Part shown: one piece after another, positions 24,218 to 36,306 of the stretch
How the letters are laid out: each line of letters opens with the position of its first letter
Position numbering within the stretch: the stretch's first letter is position 1
Assembly (NCBI RefSeq): GCF_009469605.1
Contig: NZ_SSXU01000008.1
Location: 1-64,000 of the forward strand
Source: Zoogloea sp. 1C4
Lineage (GTDB): Bacteria > Pseudomonadota > Gammaproteobacteria > Burkholderiales > Rhodocyclaceae
Length of the DNA: 64,000 nt
Direction: 5' to 3'
Position numbers and translations under genes: made by a program
Notes under the pieces: generated by a model
What the model was told of the DNA's origin: nothing
Databases searched by the model: none
What the model saw: only the letters and a program-made list of their open reading frames with translations

Positions 24218-25462
24218 TCAATCAGGCAGCGCAATCTTGTTGTCGGTGCTGAACTGATAGTCGTTGAAGACGTGCTCGGCAGAGAGGATCTGGTAGCTGC
24301 CGTCTTCCGCCTTGCGGGTGGTGTCCTTCAGGCGATAGGTGTAGTGCCCGCAGGTCCAGCAGTCGAAGTTGCGCATGTGGGTGCACAGGCAGGTCTTGTC
24401 CATCACCGACACCCGCTTGGCGCCCGGATGAGCCGCGACTTCGCGGTTGTAGGCCTGGATGTAGGCACAGCTGCCGTTGGCGTCGAGCAGATAGCCATAG
24501 GCCTCGCAGTTCGGGCGGATGCCGGAGCCGATGGCCGGGCTGTTGGTGAGCATCCGCATCGGGTAGCCGGTCGGCGACACCTGATTCACGACGATGTTCT
24601 CTTCGCTGGCGCGGAAATACTCCTGCTGCACCTTCTCGGGCAGACCACATTCGGTGGTGACCGTGAAACGAGTCGCCACCTGCACGGCTGCAGCGCCGTT
24701 TTCGAGGAAAGACACCGCGTCGCTACCGGTAAAGATGCCGCCCGCCGGGATCAGCGGAATGTCGAGTTTCTCGGCGATCAGCCAGGCATGGATCTCGGCA
24801 ACGATGGTGGCCAGGTCGTACTGCGCCCAGTCCATGCCGAAACCCAGGTGACCACCGGCAAGCGGGCCTTCGACCACCACGTAGTCGGGGAGGCGGTTGG
24901 TGCGCGCGCTCTTGCGCAGGAAAAGCTGCAGCGCCCGCAGCGATGACACGATGATGCCCAGCTTGGCATCACGGAAACGGGGATGATCCTCGATCAGCGC
25001 GAACGAACCCAGGTGCAGGCCGGCAGCCAGCGTGATGCCATCGACGCCGGCATCCAGCGCGGTAGCCAGACGCACCCGGAGGGTTTCCTTCGGGGCGTTC
25101 ATCGTGAGCTTTTCCATGCAGTTCACGAAGATCATGCCGGGGCCCTTCTTGGCCTCCATCGTCTTGCCCACGTGCAGGCGGGTCGCCTCGGCAAGCTGGC
25201 CGAGATCGAACTGGACGACCGACTTGTCGGGGTTCTCGACGTTGTACTTGTAGAGCTTGAGCTTTTCCTTGACGTATTTGGTATTGAATCGGCGATCGGC
25301 TACCGTCTTGACCATCGCATCCGAGATGTGACCTATTCCGCCCAGCCGCGCCACTTCCAACGCCAGGTCAGCGGTGGAGATATCCACCCCCATCCCGCCA
25401 ACCACGATGGGCACCAGCTCCTGCTTGCCAAAGCGCAGACGGAAATCATCAACTCGTTTCAT
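24218..25462 (-). CDS. Nitronate monooxygenase / 2-nitropropane dioxygenase-like flavoprotein
   Basis: A 414-residue FMN TIM-barrel protein. Family features are PIVVGGMGVDIS at the N-terminus, VVVEGPLAGGHLGFG, PLIPAGGIFTGSDAVSFLENGAAAVQVATRF and the FMN phosphate site. Characterised relatives oxidise nitronates or act as enoyl reductases, so the substrate is open. The C-terminal extension (about residues 355-372) has an unusual cysteine cluster, DKTCLCTHMRNFDCWTCGHY. I chose the ATG at 25462 (MKRVDDFRLRFG) because AAGGAG lies 6 bases upstream. It is a single-gene unit, convergent with the CitE-like gene. Confidence 0.8.
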   Translation of the reverse strand: MKRVDDFRLRFGKQELVPIVVGGMGVDISTADLALEVARLGGIGHISDAMVKTVADRRFNTKYVKEKLKLYKYNVENPDKSVVQFDLGQLAEATRLHVGKTMEAKKGPGMIFVNCMEKLTMNAPKETLRVRLATALDAGVDGITLAAGLHLGSFALIEDHPRFRDAKLGIIVSSLRALQLFLRKSARTNRLPDYVVVEGPLAGGHLGFGMDWAQYDLATIVAEIHAWLIAEKLDIPLIPAGGIFTGSDAVSFLENGAAAVQVATRFTVTTECGLPEKVQQEYFRASEENIVVNQVSPTGYPMRMLTNSPAIGSGIRPNCEAYGYLLDANGSCAYIQAYNREVAAHPGAKRVSVMDKTCLCTHMRNFDCWTCGHYTYRLKDTTRKAEDGSYQILSAEHVFNDYQFSTDNKIALPD

Positions 25463-25724
25463 GAAACTCCTTCCAGACAGACCTGACGCATCAAGGACGA
25501 TCGCCAAGCGAAATATGTAGCCGAACACATCATTATCCCACCTCACAGCCCCCCTTGAGGCCGTTTAGATCAAGGAAAATTCAATCCAACCCTCAAAACC
25601 GACTGCCGCCCGCTTCAGACCGACAGGCGGCGCGACAGATGGGGGCAAAATTTGTTACCTTCCGGTGTGCGGAAAAAGTCACGTAGTCCGCTAAAATCAC
25701 GGCTCGCTAGCCAACCACTATCAG

Positions 25725-26621
25725 ATGTCGGACTCCTCTCACCCCGCCAAGGAATGCGCTGTACTGTTTGCCGATCTTGTGGGCAGCACACAGCTATATC
25801 AGCGCGTGGGTGACACTTCGGCGTTCGAGGTTGTCGACCGCAGCATCCGCGCCATGCGGATCGCCGTCGAAACCAAGCGTGGCCGCGTCGTCAAGCACAC
25901 CGGCGACGGCCTGATGGCCGTCTTCAGCGATGCCGACAGCGCTGCCGACGCCACCCTGGCGATCCACCAGACCCTGAAGGAACTCCCCAGCACCGCCGAG
26001 CAGCAACGCCTGGCCGTGCGCATCGGTTTTCACTTCGGGGCCGTCGTCGCCAGCGGGACCGACGTGTTTGGCGACACCGTCAATTTCGCCGCCCGCCTGG
26101 CCGAACTCGCGTCGCCGGGCAAGGCCATCACTTCGAGCGAAACCGCCCGCCGGCTCGGGCCCGAATGGCGGTCGGTGCTGCACGCCCTGCCGCCCCGGGT
26201 GATTCGCGGCGTGACCCGCCCGGTGGAGCTGTGTGAGTTGATGTGCGAAGCGGTGGGCGAACTCACCATCGTCCAGAGCGATCACTTCCTGCTCGACACC
26301 GAGCCGGAGCTACGCCTTTATCTCGATTCGACATCTCTGGTGCTCAATTCAACCCGACCGAGCGCCCGCATCGGGCGCGATCCGGCAGCCGATCTGGTCG
26401 TGGGCGACACCCAGTCGTCGCGGCGCCATGCGGAGATCGAACTGCGTGGCGACAAGTTCGTGCTCATCGACCGCAGCAGCAACGGCACCTTCGTTCAGAT
26501 CGAAGGCGAACGGGAGTTCCTGCTGTCTCGCGAGGAAGTCGTCCTGCGGGGCCGCGGCCAGTTTGCCCTCGGCCGCAGCTGCTCCAGCAGCCCCCACGTG
26601 GTCAGCTTCGTCTGCATCTAG
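25725..26621 (+). CDS. Class III adenylate/guanylate cyclase with C-terminal FHA domain
   Basis: A 298-residue soluble protein. Residues 8-185 form a class III cyclase domain: metal aspartates D17 (LFADLVGSTQ) and D61 (KHTGDGLMAVF), the substrate-related K57, and DTVNFAARLAE with the transition-state Asn and Arg. Residues about 205-295 form an FHA phosphothreonine-binding domain with ARIGRDP, SSRRHAEIEL and SSNGTFV. All key residues appear present, so it is likely active. The domain order suggests output coupled to Ser/Thr phosphorylation. A TAAAAT box at 25692 may be its promoter. No neighbour is an obvious partner. Confidence 0.88.
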   Translation: MSDSSHPAKECAVLFADLVGSTQLYQRVGDTSAFEVVDRSIRAMRIAVETKRGRVVKHTGDGLMAVFSDADSAADATLAIHQTLKELPSTAEQQRLAVRIGFHFGAVVASGTDVFGDTVNFAARLAELASPGKAITSSETARRLGPEWRSVLHALPPRVIRGVTRPVELCELMCEAVGELTIVQSDHFLLDTEPELRLYLDSTSLVLNSTRPSARIGRDPAADLVVGDTQSSRRHAEIELRGDKFVLIDRSSNGTFVQIEGEREFLLSREEVVLRGRGQFALGRSCSSSPHVVSFVCI

Positions 26622-26657
26622 GCTGACGCAGGCAGGACACGCCGCCCAGCCAGAACC

Positions 26658-27611
26658 TCACCCCAGCAGCGCCGCCCTCAGCGCATCCCCTGCCCGCTCC
26701 ACCGCCTTCACCGCCTGCGGAAAATACTTTCCCAGCGAGAAGAAGCCGTGGACCATGCCTTCGAACTCATGCACTGCCACTGGCACGCCGGCCTCGCCCA
26801 GCAGCGCCGCGTAGGCCTTGCCGTCATCGGTGAGCGGATCGCATTCGGCGAGGATGAAGGTCGCCGGTGGCAGGCCATCGAAACGCCCGGCGTTGATCGG
26901 CGACGCACGCCAATCATTCCAGTCGTCCTGATTCGGCAGGTAGCGCTCAAAGAACCAGGCGAGGCTCTCGGTATCCAGGAAGTAGCCGCTGGCAAACTCG
27001 CGCCGGGACGGGCGCTGGCTGAGGATGTCGGTGCACGGGTAGATCAGCAGCTGCAGCGCCGCCTGCGGGCCGTTGGCGTTACGCAACTGAAGGGCGGTGA
27101 CGGCGCTCAGCGTGCCACCGGCACTGTCGCCGGCCAGCGCAAAACGGCTCGGGTCGATCCCCAGCAAGGCCGCGTTGGCGAGGCTCCAGGTCACGGCACG
27201 CAGCGCATCCTCAACCGCGGTCGGAAAAGGGTGTTCAGGCGCCAGCCGGTAATCCACCGACAGCACGGCCACGCCACTGAGATGGGCCAACTCGCGGCAC
27301 AGGCCGTCGTAGCTCGCCACGTCGCCGATGCACCAGCCCCCACCGTGAAAATAGAAAGCCACCGGCAGGATCTCGTCCGGACCGGCCGAAAGCGGCCGGT
27401 AAAGCCGCGCCATGATCACGCCATCCTTCGCGTGGGTCGCTGGAATCGGCACTTCGGTCACCGACGACACGGCACGGGCTTCGGGCCCAAAGGTGCCTTG
27501 AAGCTTCTCGAAGGAACGTCGGGCCTGATGCGTATCCAGCTCGTGAAAACGCGGCGCACCGACGCGGTAAATCATGGCAAGCAGGGCCTGGGCTTGGGGG
27601 TCGAGGGCCAT
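26658..27611 (-). CDS. Alpha/beta hydrolase, HSL-type carboxylesterase
   Basis: A 317-residue serine esterase of the hormone-sensitive-lipase family. It has the oxyanion-hole motif YFHGGGWCIGD, the nucleophile GDSAGGT, the Asp region LAECDPLTDDG and the His in GMVHGFFSLGKYF. The family hydrolyses short acyl esters in the cytoplasm. I chose the ATG at 27611 (MALDPQAQALLAM), giving the usual family length. It stands alone between the cyclase gene and the tRNA. Confidence 0.88.
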   Translation of the reverse strand: MALDPQAQALLAMIYRVGAPRFHELDTHQARRSFEKLQGTFGPEARAVSSVTEVPIPATHAKDGVIMARLYRPLSAGPDEILPVAFYFHGGGWCIGDVASYDGLCRELAHLSGVAVLSVDYRLAPEHPFPTAVEDALRAVTWSLANAALLGIDPSRFALAGDSAGGTLSAVTALQLRNANGPQAALQLLIYPCTDILSQRPSRREFASGYFLDTESLAWFFERYLPNQDDWNDWRASPINAGRFDGLPPATFILAECDPLTDDGKAYAALLGEAGVPVAVHEFEGMVHGFFSLGKYFPQAVKAVERAGDALRAALLG

Positions 27612-27737
27612 GGCGGCTAATCCGGGAGCAACAGAAGGGAAAATCAGGACATGCAGAAACCAATCGGGCCAAATTTGCACCAAAAACGGAAAAACCAGCC
27701 CGTTTTTTGCTACAATTTTCTAACCCATTGATTTTAT

Positions 27738-27822
27738 TGGTGCCGGGAGTGGGACTCGAACCCACACACCTTGCGGCGGCGGATTTTGAATCCGCTGCGT
27801 CTACCGATTCCGCCATCCCGGC
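27738..27822 (-). tRNA. tRNA-Leu (anticodon CAA)
   Basis: Reading the minus strand gives acceptor GCCGGGA pairing with TCCCGGC, an anticodon stem GCGGA/TCCGC closing loop TTCAAAA (anticodon CAA), a long variable arm, and a T arm with GGTTCGAGTCC. Discriminator A and CCA are encoded at 27738-27741. This is a class II tRNA, as expected for leucine. Confidence 0.97.
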
Positions 27823-27836
27823 ATGGGAAGCCGCGC

Positions 27837-27865
27837 ATTATCTACGAATCTGCTTATTGCATCAA
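27837..27865 (-). promoter_or_regulatory. tRNA-Leu promoter
   Basis: On the minus strand TTGATG (complement of 27860-27865) and GATAAT (complement of 27837-27842) are separated by exactly 17 bp, followed by a GC-rich discriminator GCGCGG typical of stable RNA promoters. The -10 box is 14 bp from the tRNA 5' end. The promoter overlaps the queA leader on the opposite strand. Confidence 0.7.
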
Positions 27866-27879
27866 CTCGCCCAAGACTC

Positions 27880-30017
<2,138 letters not shown>

Positions 30018-30059
30018 CGCCCGCTCGGGCGCCGGCTTCGCCGGCCGGCGCCTTGCCGC

Positions 30060-30065
30060 TATAAT
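30060..30065 (+). promoter_or_regulatory. Putative -10 box upstream of ribF
   Basis: A perfect TATAAT ends 24 bp before the ribF start codon. The matching -35 is poor and falls in a GC-rich hairpin (GCCGGC TTC GCCGGC) that may also end the queA-tgt transcript. Confidence 0.4.
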
Positions 30066-30089
30066 CGCCCCTTTGCCCGAAATCCGTCC

Positions 30090-31022
30090 ATGCAGGTCTT
30101 CCGTGGAATCCCCGAGCGAGCCCAACATGGCTGCGTGCTGACCATCGGCAACTTCGATGGCGTGCACCGCGGCCATCAGTCGCTGCTGGCGAAGCTCTCC
30201 GCCAAGGCGCTGGCCACCGGTCTGCCCGCTGCGGTGATGACCTTCGAGCCCCACCCGCGGGAATACTTCGCCCACGAGAACCGCCCCCGGCGCCTCACCT
30301 CCCTGCGCGAGAAAATCCAGCTGCTCGAAGCCCGGGGTGTCGACCGCCTCTACATCGCCCGCTTCAACCAGCGCTTCGCCGGCCTCACCGCCGAGGCCTT
30401 CATCGAAGACGTGCTGATCCAGGGTCTCGGCGTACGTCACCTGCTGATTGGCGACGATTTCCGCTTCGGCAAGGGGCGCACCGGCAACTTCGAGATGCTC
30501 CGCAGCGTGGGCGAACAGGTCGGCTTCACCGTCGAGGCCATGCACACCGTCGACCACGAAGGCGAGCGAGTTTCCAGCTCTGCGGTGCGCGCGGCGCTGG
30601 CCGAAGGCGACATGCCCCACGCCGCCCGCCTCCTGGGCCGGCCCTACAGCATCAGCGGGCGCGTGCTCCACGGCGACAAGATCGGCCGCACCATCGGCTT
30701 TCCCACCGCCAACATTCAGCTCAAGCACCGCAGCCCGCCGCTGATGGGCATCTACACCGTCAGCGTCGAAGGCCTCGCCGACAAGCCGTGGCCCGGCGTG
30801 GCCAGCGTCGGCGTGCGCCCCACCATCAACGACGCCGGCCGGCCCAGCCTCGAAGTGCATCTCTTCGACTGGAACACCGAATGCTACGACGCCCACCTGC
30901 GCGTCAATTTCCTGCGCAAGCAGCGCGATGAGGAGCGCTACGACAGCCTCGACGCCCTCACCGCCCAGATCGCCCGCGACGCCGACGAGGCCCGCGCCTA
31001 CTTCGCCCAGAATCCTCTCTGA
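30090..31022 (+). CDS. ribF: Bifunctional riboflavin kinase / FAD synthetase RibF
   Basis: A 310-residue enzyme making FMN and then FAD. The N-terminal nucleotidyltransferase domain has [17 protein letters not shown] and [17 protein letters not shown], and the C-terminal kinase domain has [20 protein letters not shown] followed by [10 protein letters not shown]. It heads a run ribF-ileS-lspA-fkpB-ispH that is widely conserved in proteobacteria. Confidence 0.96.
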   Translation: MQVFRGIPERAQHGCVLTIGNFDGVHRGHQSLLAKLSAKALATGLPAAVMTFEPHPREYFAHENRPRRLTSLREKIQLLEARGVDRLYIARFNQRFAGLTAEAFIEDVLIQGLGVRHLLIGDDFRFGKGRTGNFEMLRSVGEQVGFTVEAMHTVDHEGERVSSSAVRAALAEGDMPHAARLLGRPYSISGRVLHGDKIGRTIGFPTANIQLKHRSPPLMGIYTVSVEGLADKPWPGVASVGVRPTINDAGRPSLEVHLFDWNTECYDAHLRVNFLRKQRDEERYDSLDALTAQIARDADEARAYFAQNPL

Positions 31023-31044
31023 ATTCCACAGGCCGCATAGAACC

Positions 31045-33849
31045 ATGTCCCAGAAGCGCAACGACCTCAACCTGCCCGACACTCCCTTCCCCATGCGGGG
31101 CGATCTCGCCAAGCGCGAGCCGGGCTGGATCGCCGACTGGCAGCAGAAGAAGCTCTACCAGAAGATCCGCAAGGCCTCGGCCGGCCGCCCGAAGTTCGTC
31201 CTGCACGACGGCCCCCCGTACGCCAACGGCAACCTTCACCTGGGCCATGCCCTCAACAAGATCCTCAAGGACATCATCGTCCGGTCCAAGACACTGGCCG
31301 GGTTCGACGCACCTTACGTGCCCGGCTGGGATTGCCACGGCCTGCCCATCGAGCACAAGATCGAAGTCACCCACGGCAAGGGTCTGCCCGCCGATAAGGT
31401 ACGCGAACTGTGCCGGGCCTACGCCACCGAACAAGTGGCAGTTCAGAAGAAGGAATTCATCCGCCTCGGTGTGCTGGGAGACTGGGACAACCCCTACCTG
31501 ACCATGAACTTCGCCAACGAAGCCGGCGAAGTGCGGGCGCTGGCCGAGATGGTCAAGCGCGGCTGGGTCTTCAAGGGCCTGAAGCCCGTCAACTGGTGTT
31601 TCGACTGCGGCTCCGCGCTGGCCGAGGCCGAGGTTGAATACCAGGACAAGCAGAGCCCCGCCATCGACGTGGGCTTCGTGTGCGCCGAGCCCGAAAAGCT
31701 CGCTGCCGCCTTCGGCCTCGCCGCCCTTCCCGCCGGCAAGGACGCCTACGCCGTCATCTGGACCACCACGCCCTGGACGATCCCGTCCAACCAGGCGCTC
31801 AACGTGCATCCCGAGCACGAATACGCGCTGGTGGACACCCCCCGCGGCCTGCTGGTGCTGATGGCCGAGCTCACCGAATCCAGCCTCAAGCGCTTCGGCC
31901 TCGAAGGCACCGTCGTCGCCAGGACCAACGGCGACAAGCTCGACCACATCACCTTCCGCCACCCGTTCTACGACCGCGTCTCGCCGGTCTTCGTGGCCGA
32001 CTACGTGGGCCTCGATGCCGGTACCGGCATCGTCCACTCGGCCCCGGCCTATGGCGTGGACGACTTCAACTCCTGCAAGGCCAACGGCTTCACCAACGAC
32101 GACATCCTCAACCCGGTGCAGAGCAACGGCGTCTATGCCGAATCCCTGCCCTTCTTCGGCGGCCTGCACATCTGGAAGGCCAACCCGGTCATCGTCGAAA
32201 AGCTGCAGGAAGTGGGCGCGCTGTTCTCCCACGAAAAGATCAGCCACAGCTACATGCACTGCTGGCGCCACAAAACGCCGCTGATCTACCGCGCCACCGC
32301 CCAGTGGTTCGTAGGCATGGATATCAAGCCCAACGGCGGCCCCAGCCTGCGTGAGCTCGCCCTTGGCGGCGTCGATGCCACCCAGTTCTTCCCGTCCTGG
32401 GGCCAGGCCCGCCTGCACGCCATGATCGCCAACCGTCCCGACTGGTGCATCTCGCGCCAGCGTAACTGGGGCGTGCCGATCCCGTTCTTCCTCCACCGCG
32501 AGACCGGCGAACTCCACCCGCGCACCGTCGAGCTGATGGAAGAAGTCGCCAAGCGCATCGAGCAGGAAGGCATCGCCGCCTGGTTCAAGCTCGACGCCGC
32601 CGAGCTGCTGGGTGACGAAGCCGCCCTGTACGAAAAGATCAGCGACACGCTGGACGTGTGGTTCGACTCCGGCACTACCCACTGGCATGTGCTGCGTGGC
32701 TCCCACAATGACGGCCACGCCACCGGCCCGCGCGCCGACCTGTACCTCGAAGGCTCCGACCAGCACCGCGGCTGGTTCCACTCGTCGCTCCTCACCGGCT
32801 GCGCCATCGACGGCCACCCGCCCTACAAGGCGCTGCTGACCCACGGTTTCACCGTCGACCAGCAAGGCCGCAAGATGAGCAAGTCCCTGGGCAACACCAT
32901 CCTGCCCCAGGAAGTCACTGAAAAAATGGGAGCCGAAATCCTCCGCCTGTGGGTTGCCTCGACGGACTATTCGGGCGAGCTCGCCATGTCCAAGGAGATT
33001 CTCGACCGGGTGGTCGAATCCTACCGGCGGATCCGCAACACCCTGCGCTTCCTGCTCGCCAACACCGCTGACTTCAGCCCGCAGGCCGACATGCTGCCGG
33101 TGGAGGAGTGGCTGGAGATCGACCGCTACGCGCTGGCGCTGACCCGCAAACTACAGACCCAGGCCGAGGCCGATTACGGACGCTTCGAGTTCCATCGTGT
33201 CGTCCAAGCGCTGCAGAACTTCGCCTCTGAAGACCTCGGCGCGGTGTATCTCGACATCCTCAAGGATCGCCTCTACACCACCCAGGCCAACTCCACCGCC
33301 CGTCGCGCCGCCCAGAGCGCCCTGTGGCACATCCTCCAGTCGGTGGTCAAACTGATGGCGCCGATCCTCTCCTTCACGGCTGAGGAAATCTGGCTGCTGC
33401 TGGGCAAGGACGCCGACGACAGCGTGATGCTGCACACCTTCCACACCCTGCCGGCCCAGGAAGGCGAAGACACCCTGCTCGACAAATGGACGGCCATCCG
33501 CGCCATCCGCGCCGACGTGCAGAAGGAAATCGAAGCCGTGCGCGCTGCCGGCCAGGTGGGCTCGTCCCTGCAGGCCGAAGTCGAGATCCGCGCCGCGGGC
33601 GGCCGTTACGACCTGCTCGCCAGCCTCGACGACGACCTGCGCTTCGTGCTGATCTGCTCGAAGACCACCCTGGTGAAGGCCGCCGACGAAGCCGCCGAAG
33701 CCATCGTCGTCACCCCGTCCACCCACGCCAAGTGCGACCGCTGCTGGCACTACCGCGCCGATGTCGGCCACGATGCCGCGCATCCGGAACTTTGCGGCCG
33801 CTGCACGTCCAATCTGCACGGTGCCGGCGAAGCCCGCAGCGCCGCCTGA
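31045..33849 (+). CDS. ileS: Isoleucyl-tRNA synthetase
   Basis: A 934-residue class I synthetase. The HIGH signature is in [20 protein letters not shown] (near residue 60), KMSKS is in [10 protein letters not shown] at about 610-614, the editing domain lies between them with [15 protein letters not shown], and the C-terminal zinc finger is CDRCWHYR plus CGRCTSN. The ATG at 31045 ([17 protein letters not shown]) gives the normal length; it is 22 bp after ribF. Confidence 0.98.
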   Translation: MSQKRNDLNLPDTPFPMRGDLAKREPGWIADWQQKKLYQKIRKASAGRPKFVLHDGPPYANGNLHLGHALNKILKDIIVRSKTLAGFDAPYVPGWDCHGLPIEHKIEVTHGKGLPADKVRELCRAYATEQVAVQKKEFIRLGVLGDWDNPYLTMNFANEAGEVRALAEMVKRGWVFKGLKPVNWCFDCGSALAEAEVEYQDKQSPAIDVGFVCAEPEKLAAAFGLAALPAGKDAYAVIWTTTPWTIPSNQALNVHPEHEYALVDTPRGLLVLMAELTESSLKRFGLEGTVVARTNGDKLDHITFRHPFYDRVSPVFVADYVGLDAGTGIVHSAPAYGVDDFNSCKANGFTNDDILNPVQSNGVYAESLPFFGGLHIWKANPVIVEKLQEVGALFSHEKISHSYMHCWRHKTPLIYRATAQWFVGMDIKPNGGPSLRELALGGVDATQFFPSWGQARLHAMIANRPDWCISRQRNWGVPIPFFLHRETGELHPRTVELMEEVAKRIEQEGIAAWFKLDAAELLGDEAALYEKISDTLDVWFDSGTTHWHVLRGSHNDGHATGPRADLYLEGSDQHRGWFHSSLLTGCAIDGHPPYKALLTHGFTVDQQGRKMSKSLGNTILPQEVTEKMGAEILRLWVASTDYSGELAMSKEILDRVVESYRRIRNTLRFLLANTADFSPQADMLPVEEWLEIDRYALALTRKLQTQAEADYGRFEFHRVVQALQNFASEDLGAVYLDILKDRLYTTQANSTARRAAQSALWHILQSVVKLMAPILSFTAEEIWLLLGKDADDSVMLHTFHTLPAQEGEDTLLDKWTAIRAIRADVQKEIEAVRAAGQVGSSLQAEVEIRAAGGRYDLLASLDDDLRFVLICSKTTLVKAADEAAEAIVVTPSTHAKCDRCWHYRADVGHDAAHPELCGRCTSNLHGAGEARSAA

Positions 33850-33880
33850 CCCCACAACCCGAAAGCCTGGAGCCCCGCCC

Positions 33881-34375
33881 TTGAAACTTCGCCTCGGCAA
33901 CTGGATCGGCCTGTCGGCCATCGTCGTCCTCGTGGATCAACTGACCAAGCATCTGGTGCGCGGCGAGCTGCGCACCGGCGAGGTCATCCACGTCACCGAC
34001 TGGTTCGATCTGGTGCTGGCCTTCAATCCGGGCGCCGCGTTCAGCTTTCTGGCTGATCAGGCCGGCTGGCAGCGCTGGTTCTTCGTCGCCCTCGCCACGG
34101 TCATCTGCGGCTGGCTGCTGCGCCTCCTCGCCCGGCATCAGCACGAGTTCCTGCAGCCGCTGGCCTTTTCGCTCATCATCGGCGGCGCCATTGGCAACGT
34201 CATCGACCGCTTCGTGTTCGGCGCGGTGGTCGACTTCCTGTATTTCCACGTCGGCCGCTACGGATGGCCGGCATTCAACGTGGCGGACTCGGCCATCTGC
34301 GTGGGTGTCACGCTGATGCTCGTCGCCCAGTTCCGCGAAAGCCGCCACGCCCCCATCCAAGAGAAACTTTCATGA
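33881..34375 (+). CDS. lspA: Prolipoprotein signal peptidase LspA (TTG start)
   Basis: The inner-membrane aspartyl protease that cleaves lipoprotein signal peptides. The 164-residue product has four hydrophobic segments and both catalytic-aspartate motifs, [15 protein letters not shown] and [11 protein letters not shown], plus VDQLTKHLV near the N-terminus. The best start is TTG at 33881 (reading [11 protein letters not shown] next), with GGAG 8 bases upstream; no ATG is suitably placed after the ileS stop. The stop overlaps the next gene as ATGA. Confidence 0.94.
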   Translation: MKLRLGNWIGLSAIVVLVDQLTKHLVRGELRTGEVIHVTDWFDLVLAFNPGAAFSFLADQAGWQRWFFVALATVICGWLLRLLARHQHEFLQPLAFSLIIGGAIGNVIDRFVFGAVVDFLYFHVGRYGWPAFNVADSAICVGVTLMLVAQFRESRHAPIQEKLS

Positions 34376-34803
34376 CCCAGATCGTCCAGCCCGACAGCCT
34401 TGTCACCCTCCACTACCGGATCTCCCTCGACAACGGCCAGTCGCTCATCAGCACCTTCGAGACCACGCCGGCCACCATGCACCTGGGCCGCGGCGATCTG
34501 CTGCCGACCCTCGAGCGCTGCCTCGCCGGCACCGCCGTGGGCGAACACCACACTTTCCTGCTGCAGCCCGACGAAGCCTTCGGCGCCTATCGCGACGACC
34601 TCGTCGAGAAGGTCCGCCTCGAAGACTTCCCCGATGGCGCCGCCGTCGAACCGCTGGTCATCATGGAGTTCACCGCCCCCGATGGCACCCGCTACCCCGG
34701 CCTGATCCGCGAAGTCGGCGACACCCACGCCACCATCGACTTCAACCACCCGCTGGCCGGCAAGGCGATCCGCTTCGAAGTCCAGATCATCGGCGTCAAC
34801 TGA
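34372..34803 (+). CDS. fkpB: FKBP-type peptidyl-prolyl isomerase (SlpA/FkpB-like)
   Basis: A 143-residue cytoplasmic prolyl isomerase/chaperone. The FKBP part begins [17 protein letters not shown], with the flap insertion containing [19 protein letters not shown], and ends [12 protein letters not shown]. In many proteobacteria this gene sits between lspA and ispH, as here. The start overlaps lspA, so expression is coupled. Confidence 0.93.
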   Translation: MTQIVQPDSLVTLHYRISLDNGQSLISTFETTPATMHLGRGDLLPTLERCLAGTAVGEHHTFLLQPDEAFGAYRDDLVEKVRLEDFPDGAAVEPLVIMEFTAPDGTRYPGLIREVGDTHATIDFNHPLAGKAIRFEVQIIGVN

Positions 34804-34820
34804 GCGACACGAGGAAAGCC

Positions 34821-35753
34821 ATGGAAGTCCTGCTCGCCAATCCCCGCGGTTTCTGCGCCGGCGTCGAACGTGCCATCGAGATCGTCGAACGGGCGCTGGC
34901 CCAGTTTGGCGCACCGATCTACGTGCGCCATGAAGTCGTCCACAACCGCTTCGTCGTCGAAGGCCTGCGCGCCAAGGGCGCCATCTTCATCGAAGACCTC
35001 TCCGACGTGCCCGCCGGCAACACCGTGATCTTCAGCGCCCACGGCGTGCCCCAGTCGGTGCGCGCCGAGGCCGACGCCCGCGGCCTGCGCGTGTTCGATG
35101 CCACCTGCCCGCTGGTCACCAAGGTGCACCTCGAAGTCGGCCGCATGCGCGACCAGGGCCGCGAAGTCATCATGATCGGCCACAAGGGCCACCCGGAAGT
35201 CGAAGGCACCATGGGCCAGGTGAAGGACGGCATCCACCTCGTCGAGAACGCCGCCGACGTGGCGGGCCTCGTCGTCGCCAATCCGGACATGCTCGCCTAC
35301 GTCACCCAGACCACCCTCTCGGTGGACGACGCCGGCGCCATCGTCACGGCCCTGCGCGAGCGCTTCCCGAACATCGTCGGCCCCAAGAAGGACGACATCT
35401 GCTACGCCACGCAAAACCGCCAGGACGCCGTTAAGTTCATGGCGCCCCAGTCCGATCTGGTGCTGGTGGTGGGCTCGGTCAACAGCTCCAACTCCAACCG
35501 TCTGCGTGAAGTGGCCGAGCTCCTCAACGTGCCCGCCTACCTCATCGACAACGCCGAGGCCATCGATCCGGTCTGGATCGTCGGCAAGCGCCGCATCGGC
35601 GTCACCGCCGGCGCGTCGGCGCCGGAAGTGCTGGTCGAATCCGTCATCGCCCGCCTCAAGGCGCTGGGTGCCGCGTCCGTCCGCGCCCTCGAGGGCGTGC
35701 CCGAGCGCATCACCTTCCCGCTGCCCAAGGAACTCCAGACGCCCGCGGCCTGA
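34821..35753 (+). CDS. ispH: 4-hydroxy-3-methylbut-2-enyl diphosphate reductase IspH
   Basis: The last MEP-pathway enzyme, making IPP and DMAPP. The 310-residue protein keeps the three iron-sulfur cysteines C12 ([12 protein letters not shown]), C96 ([11 protein letters not shown]) and C194 ([12 protein letters not shown]), and also TQTTLSVDD and [12 protein letters not shown]. dxs and ispA for the same pathway are at the right end of the window. Confidence 0.97.
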   Translation: MEVLLANPRGFCAGVERAIEIVERALAQFGAPIYVRHEVVHNRFVVEGLRAKGAIFIEDLSDVPAGNTVIFSAHGVPQSVRAEADARGLRVFDATCPLVTKVHLEVGRMRDQGREVIMIGHKGHPEVEGTMGQVKDGIHLVENAADVAGLVVANPDMLAYVTQTTLSVDDAGAIVTALRERFPNIVGPKKDDICYATQNRQDAVKFMAPQSDLVLVVGSVNSSNSNRLREVAELLNVPAYLIDNAEAIDPVWIVGKRRIGVTAGASAPEVLVESVIARLKALGAASVRALEGVPERITFPLPKELQTPAA

Positions 35754-35783
35754 GACCGTCCGTCCTCCAACCCCGGAGCCGCC

Positions 35784-36095
35784 ATGCCCTACGTCCAACG
35801 CGATGCCACCGGTCGGGTCGTTGCCCTCTTCACCGAGGCCGGCCCCGGCCACGAGGAAGAGCTCCCCCTCGGCCACCCGGACACCGCCGCCCTCACCGGC
35901 TCGGGCGATTTCGCCCGCCTCGATGCCGACCTCATCCGCGTCATCGAGGACGTGGTGGACGTGCTGATCGACCGAGGCCTGTTGCGCCTCACCGATCTAC
36001 CGCCCGACGCCCAGCGCAAGCTGCTGGCCCGCAAGGGCGCCCGGGCGCGCCTGCGCCAGGGTCTCGATCTCCTCGGGCCCAGCGACATCATCTGA
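35784..36095 (+). CDS. Small conserved protein (often named tryptophan synthase beta-like)
   Basis: A 103-residue soluble protein starting MPYVQRDATGRVVALF. The central part is acidic and helical (DLIRVIEDVVDVLIDRG) and is followed by LRLTDLPPDAQRKLLARKGAR. Proteins of this shape are common in betaproteobacteria and are sometimes called tryptophan synthase beta-like, but nothing here suggests that enzyme activity. It lies 30 bp after ispH and may be its last cotranscribed gene. Confidence 0.7.
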   Translation: MPYVQRDATGRVVALFTEAGPGHEEELPLGHPDTAALTGSGDFARLDADLIRVIEDVVDVLIDRGLLRLTDLPPDAQRKLLARKGARARLRQGLDLLGPSDII

Positions 36096-36306
36096 CGCCC
36101 CACCCCGCCGGGCCCGCCAGGGGCCCGGTAGCACCACCCGGCATGCCCCGCAAAACCGTCCGGCATCGGACGCCTGAAGGCTCAAGTTCCCCCGCCCTCG
36201 CCCGTTATCCCTACAATCCGGACGTCCGCCGGCATCCCCGGCGATCTGCCCAGGCACGGCAAGCCCCTTGCCTGGTCGAGAAACGACCCCATTTACGATT
36301 GTGCCG

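Noticed and set aside
35784-36095. Tryptophan synthase beta subunit fragment
   Set aside because: At 103 residues and without the PLP lysine region it cannot be TrpB; the name is only a database label for this small family.
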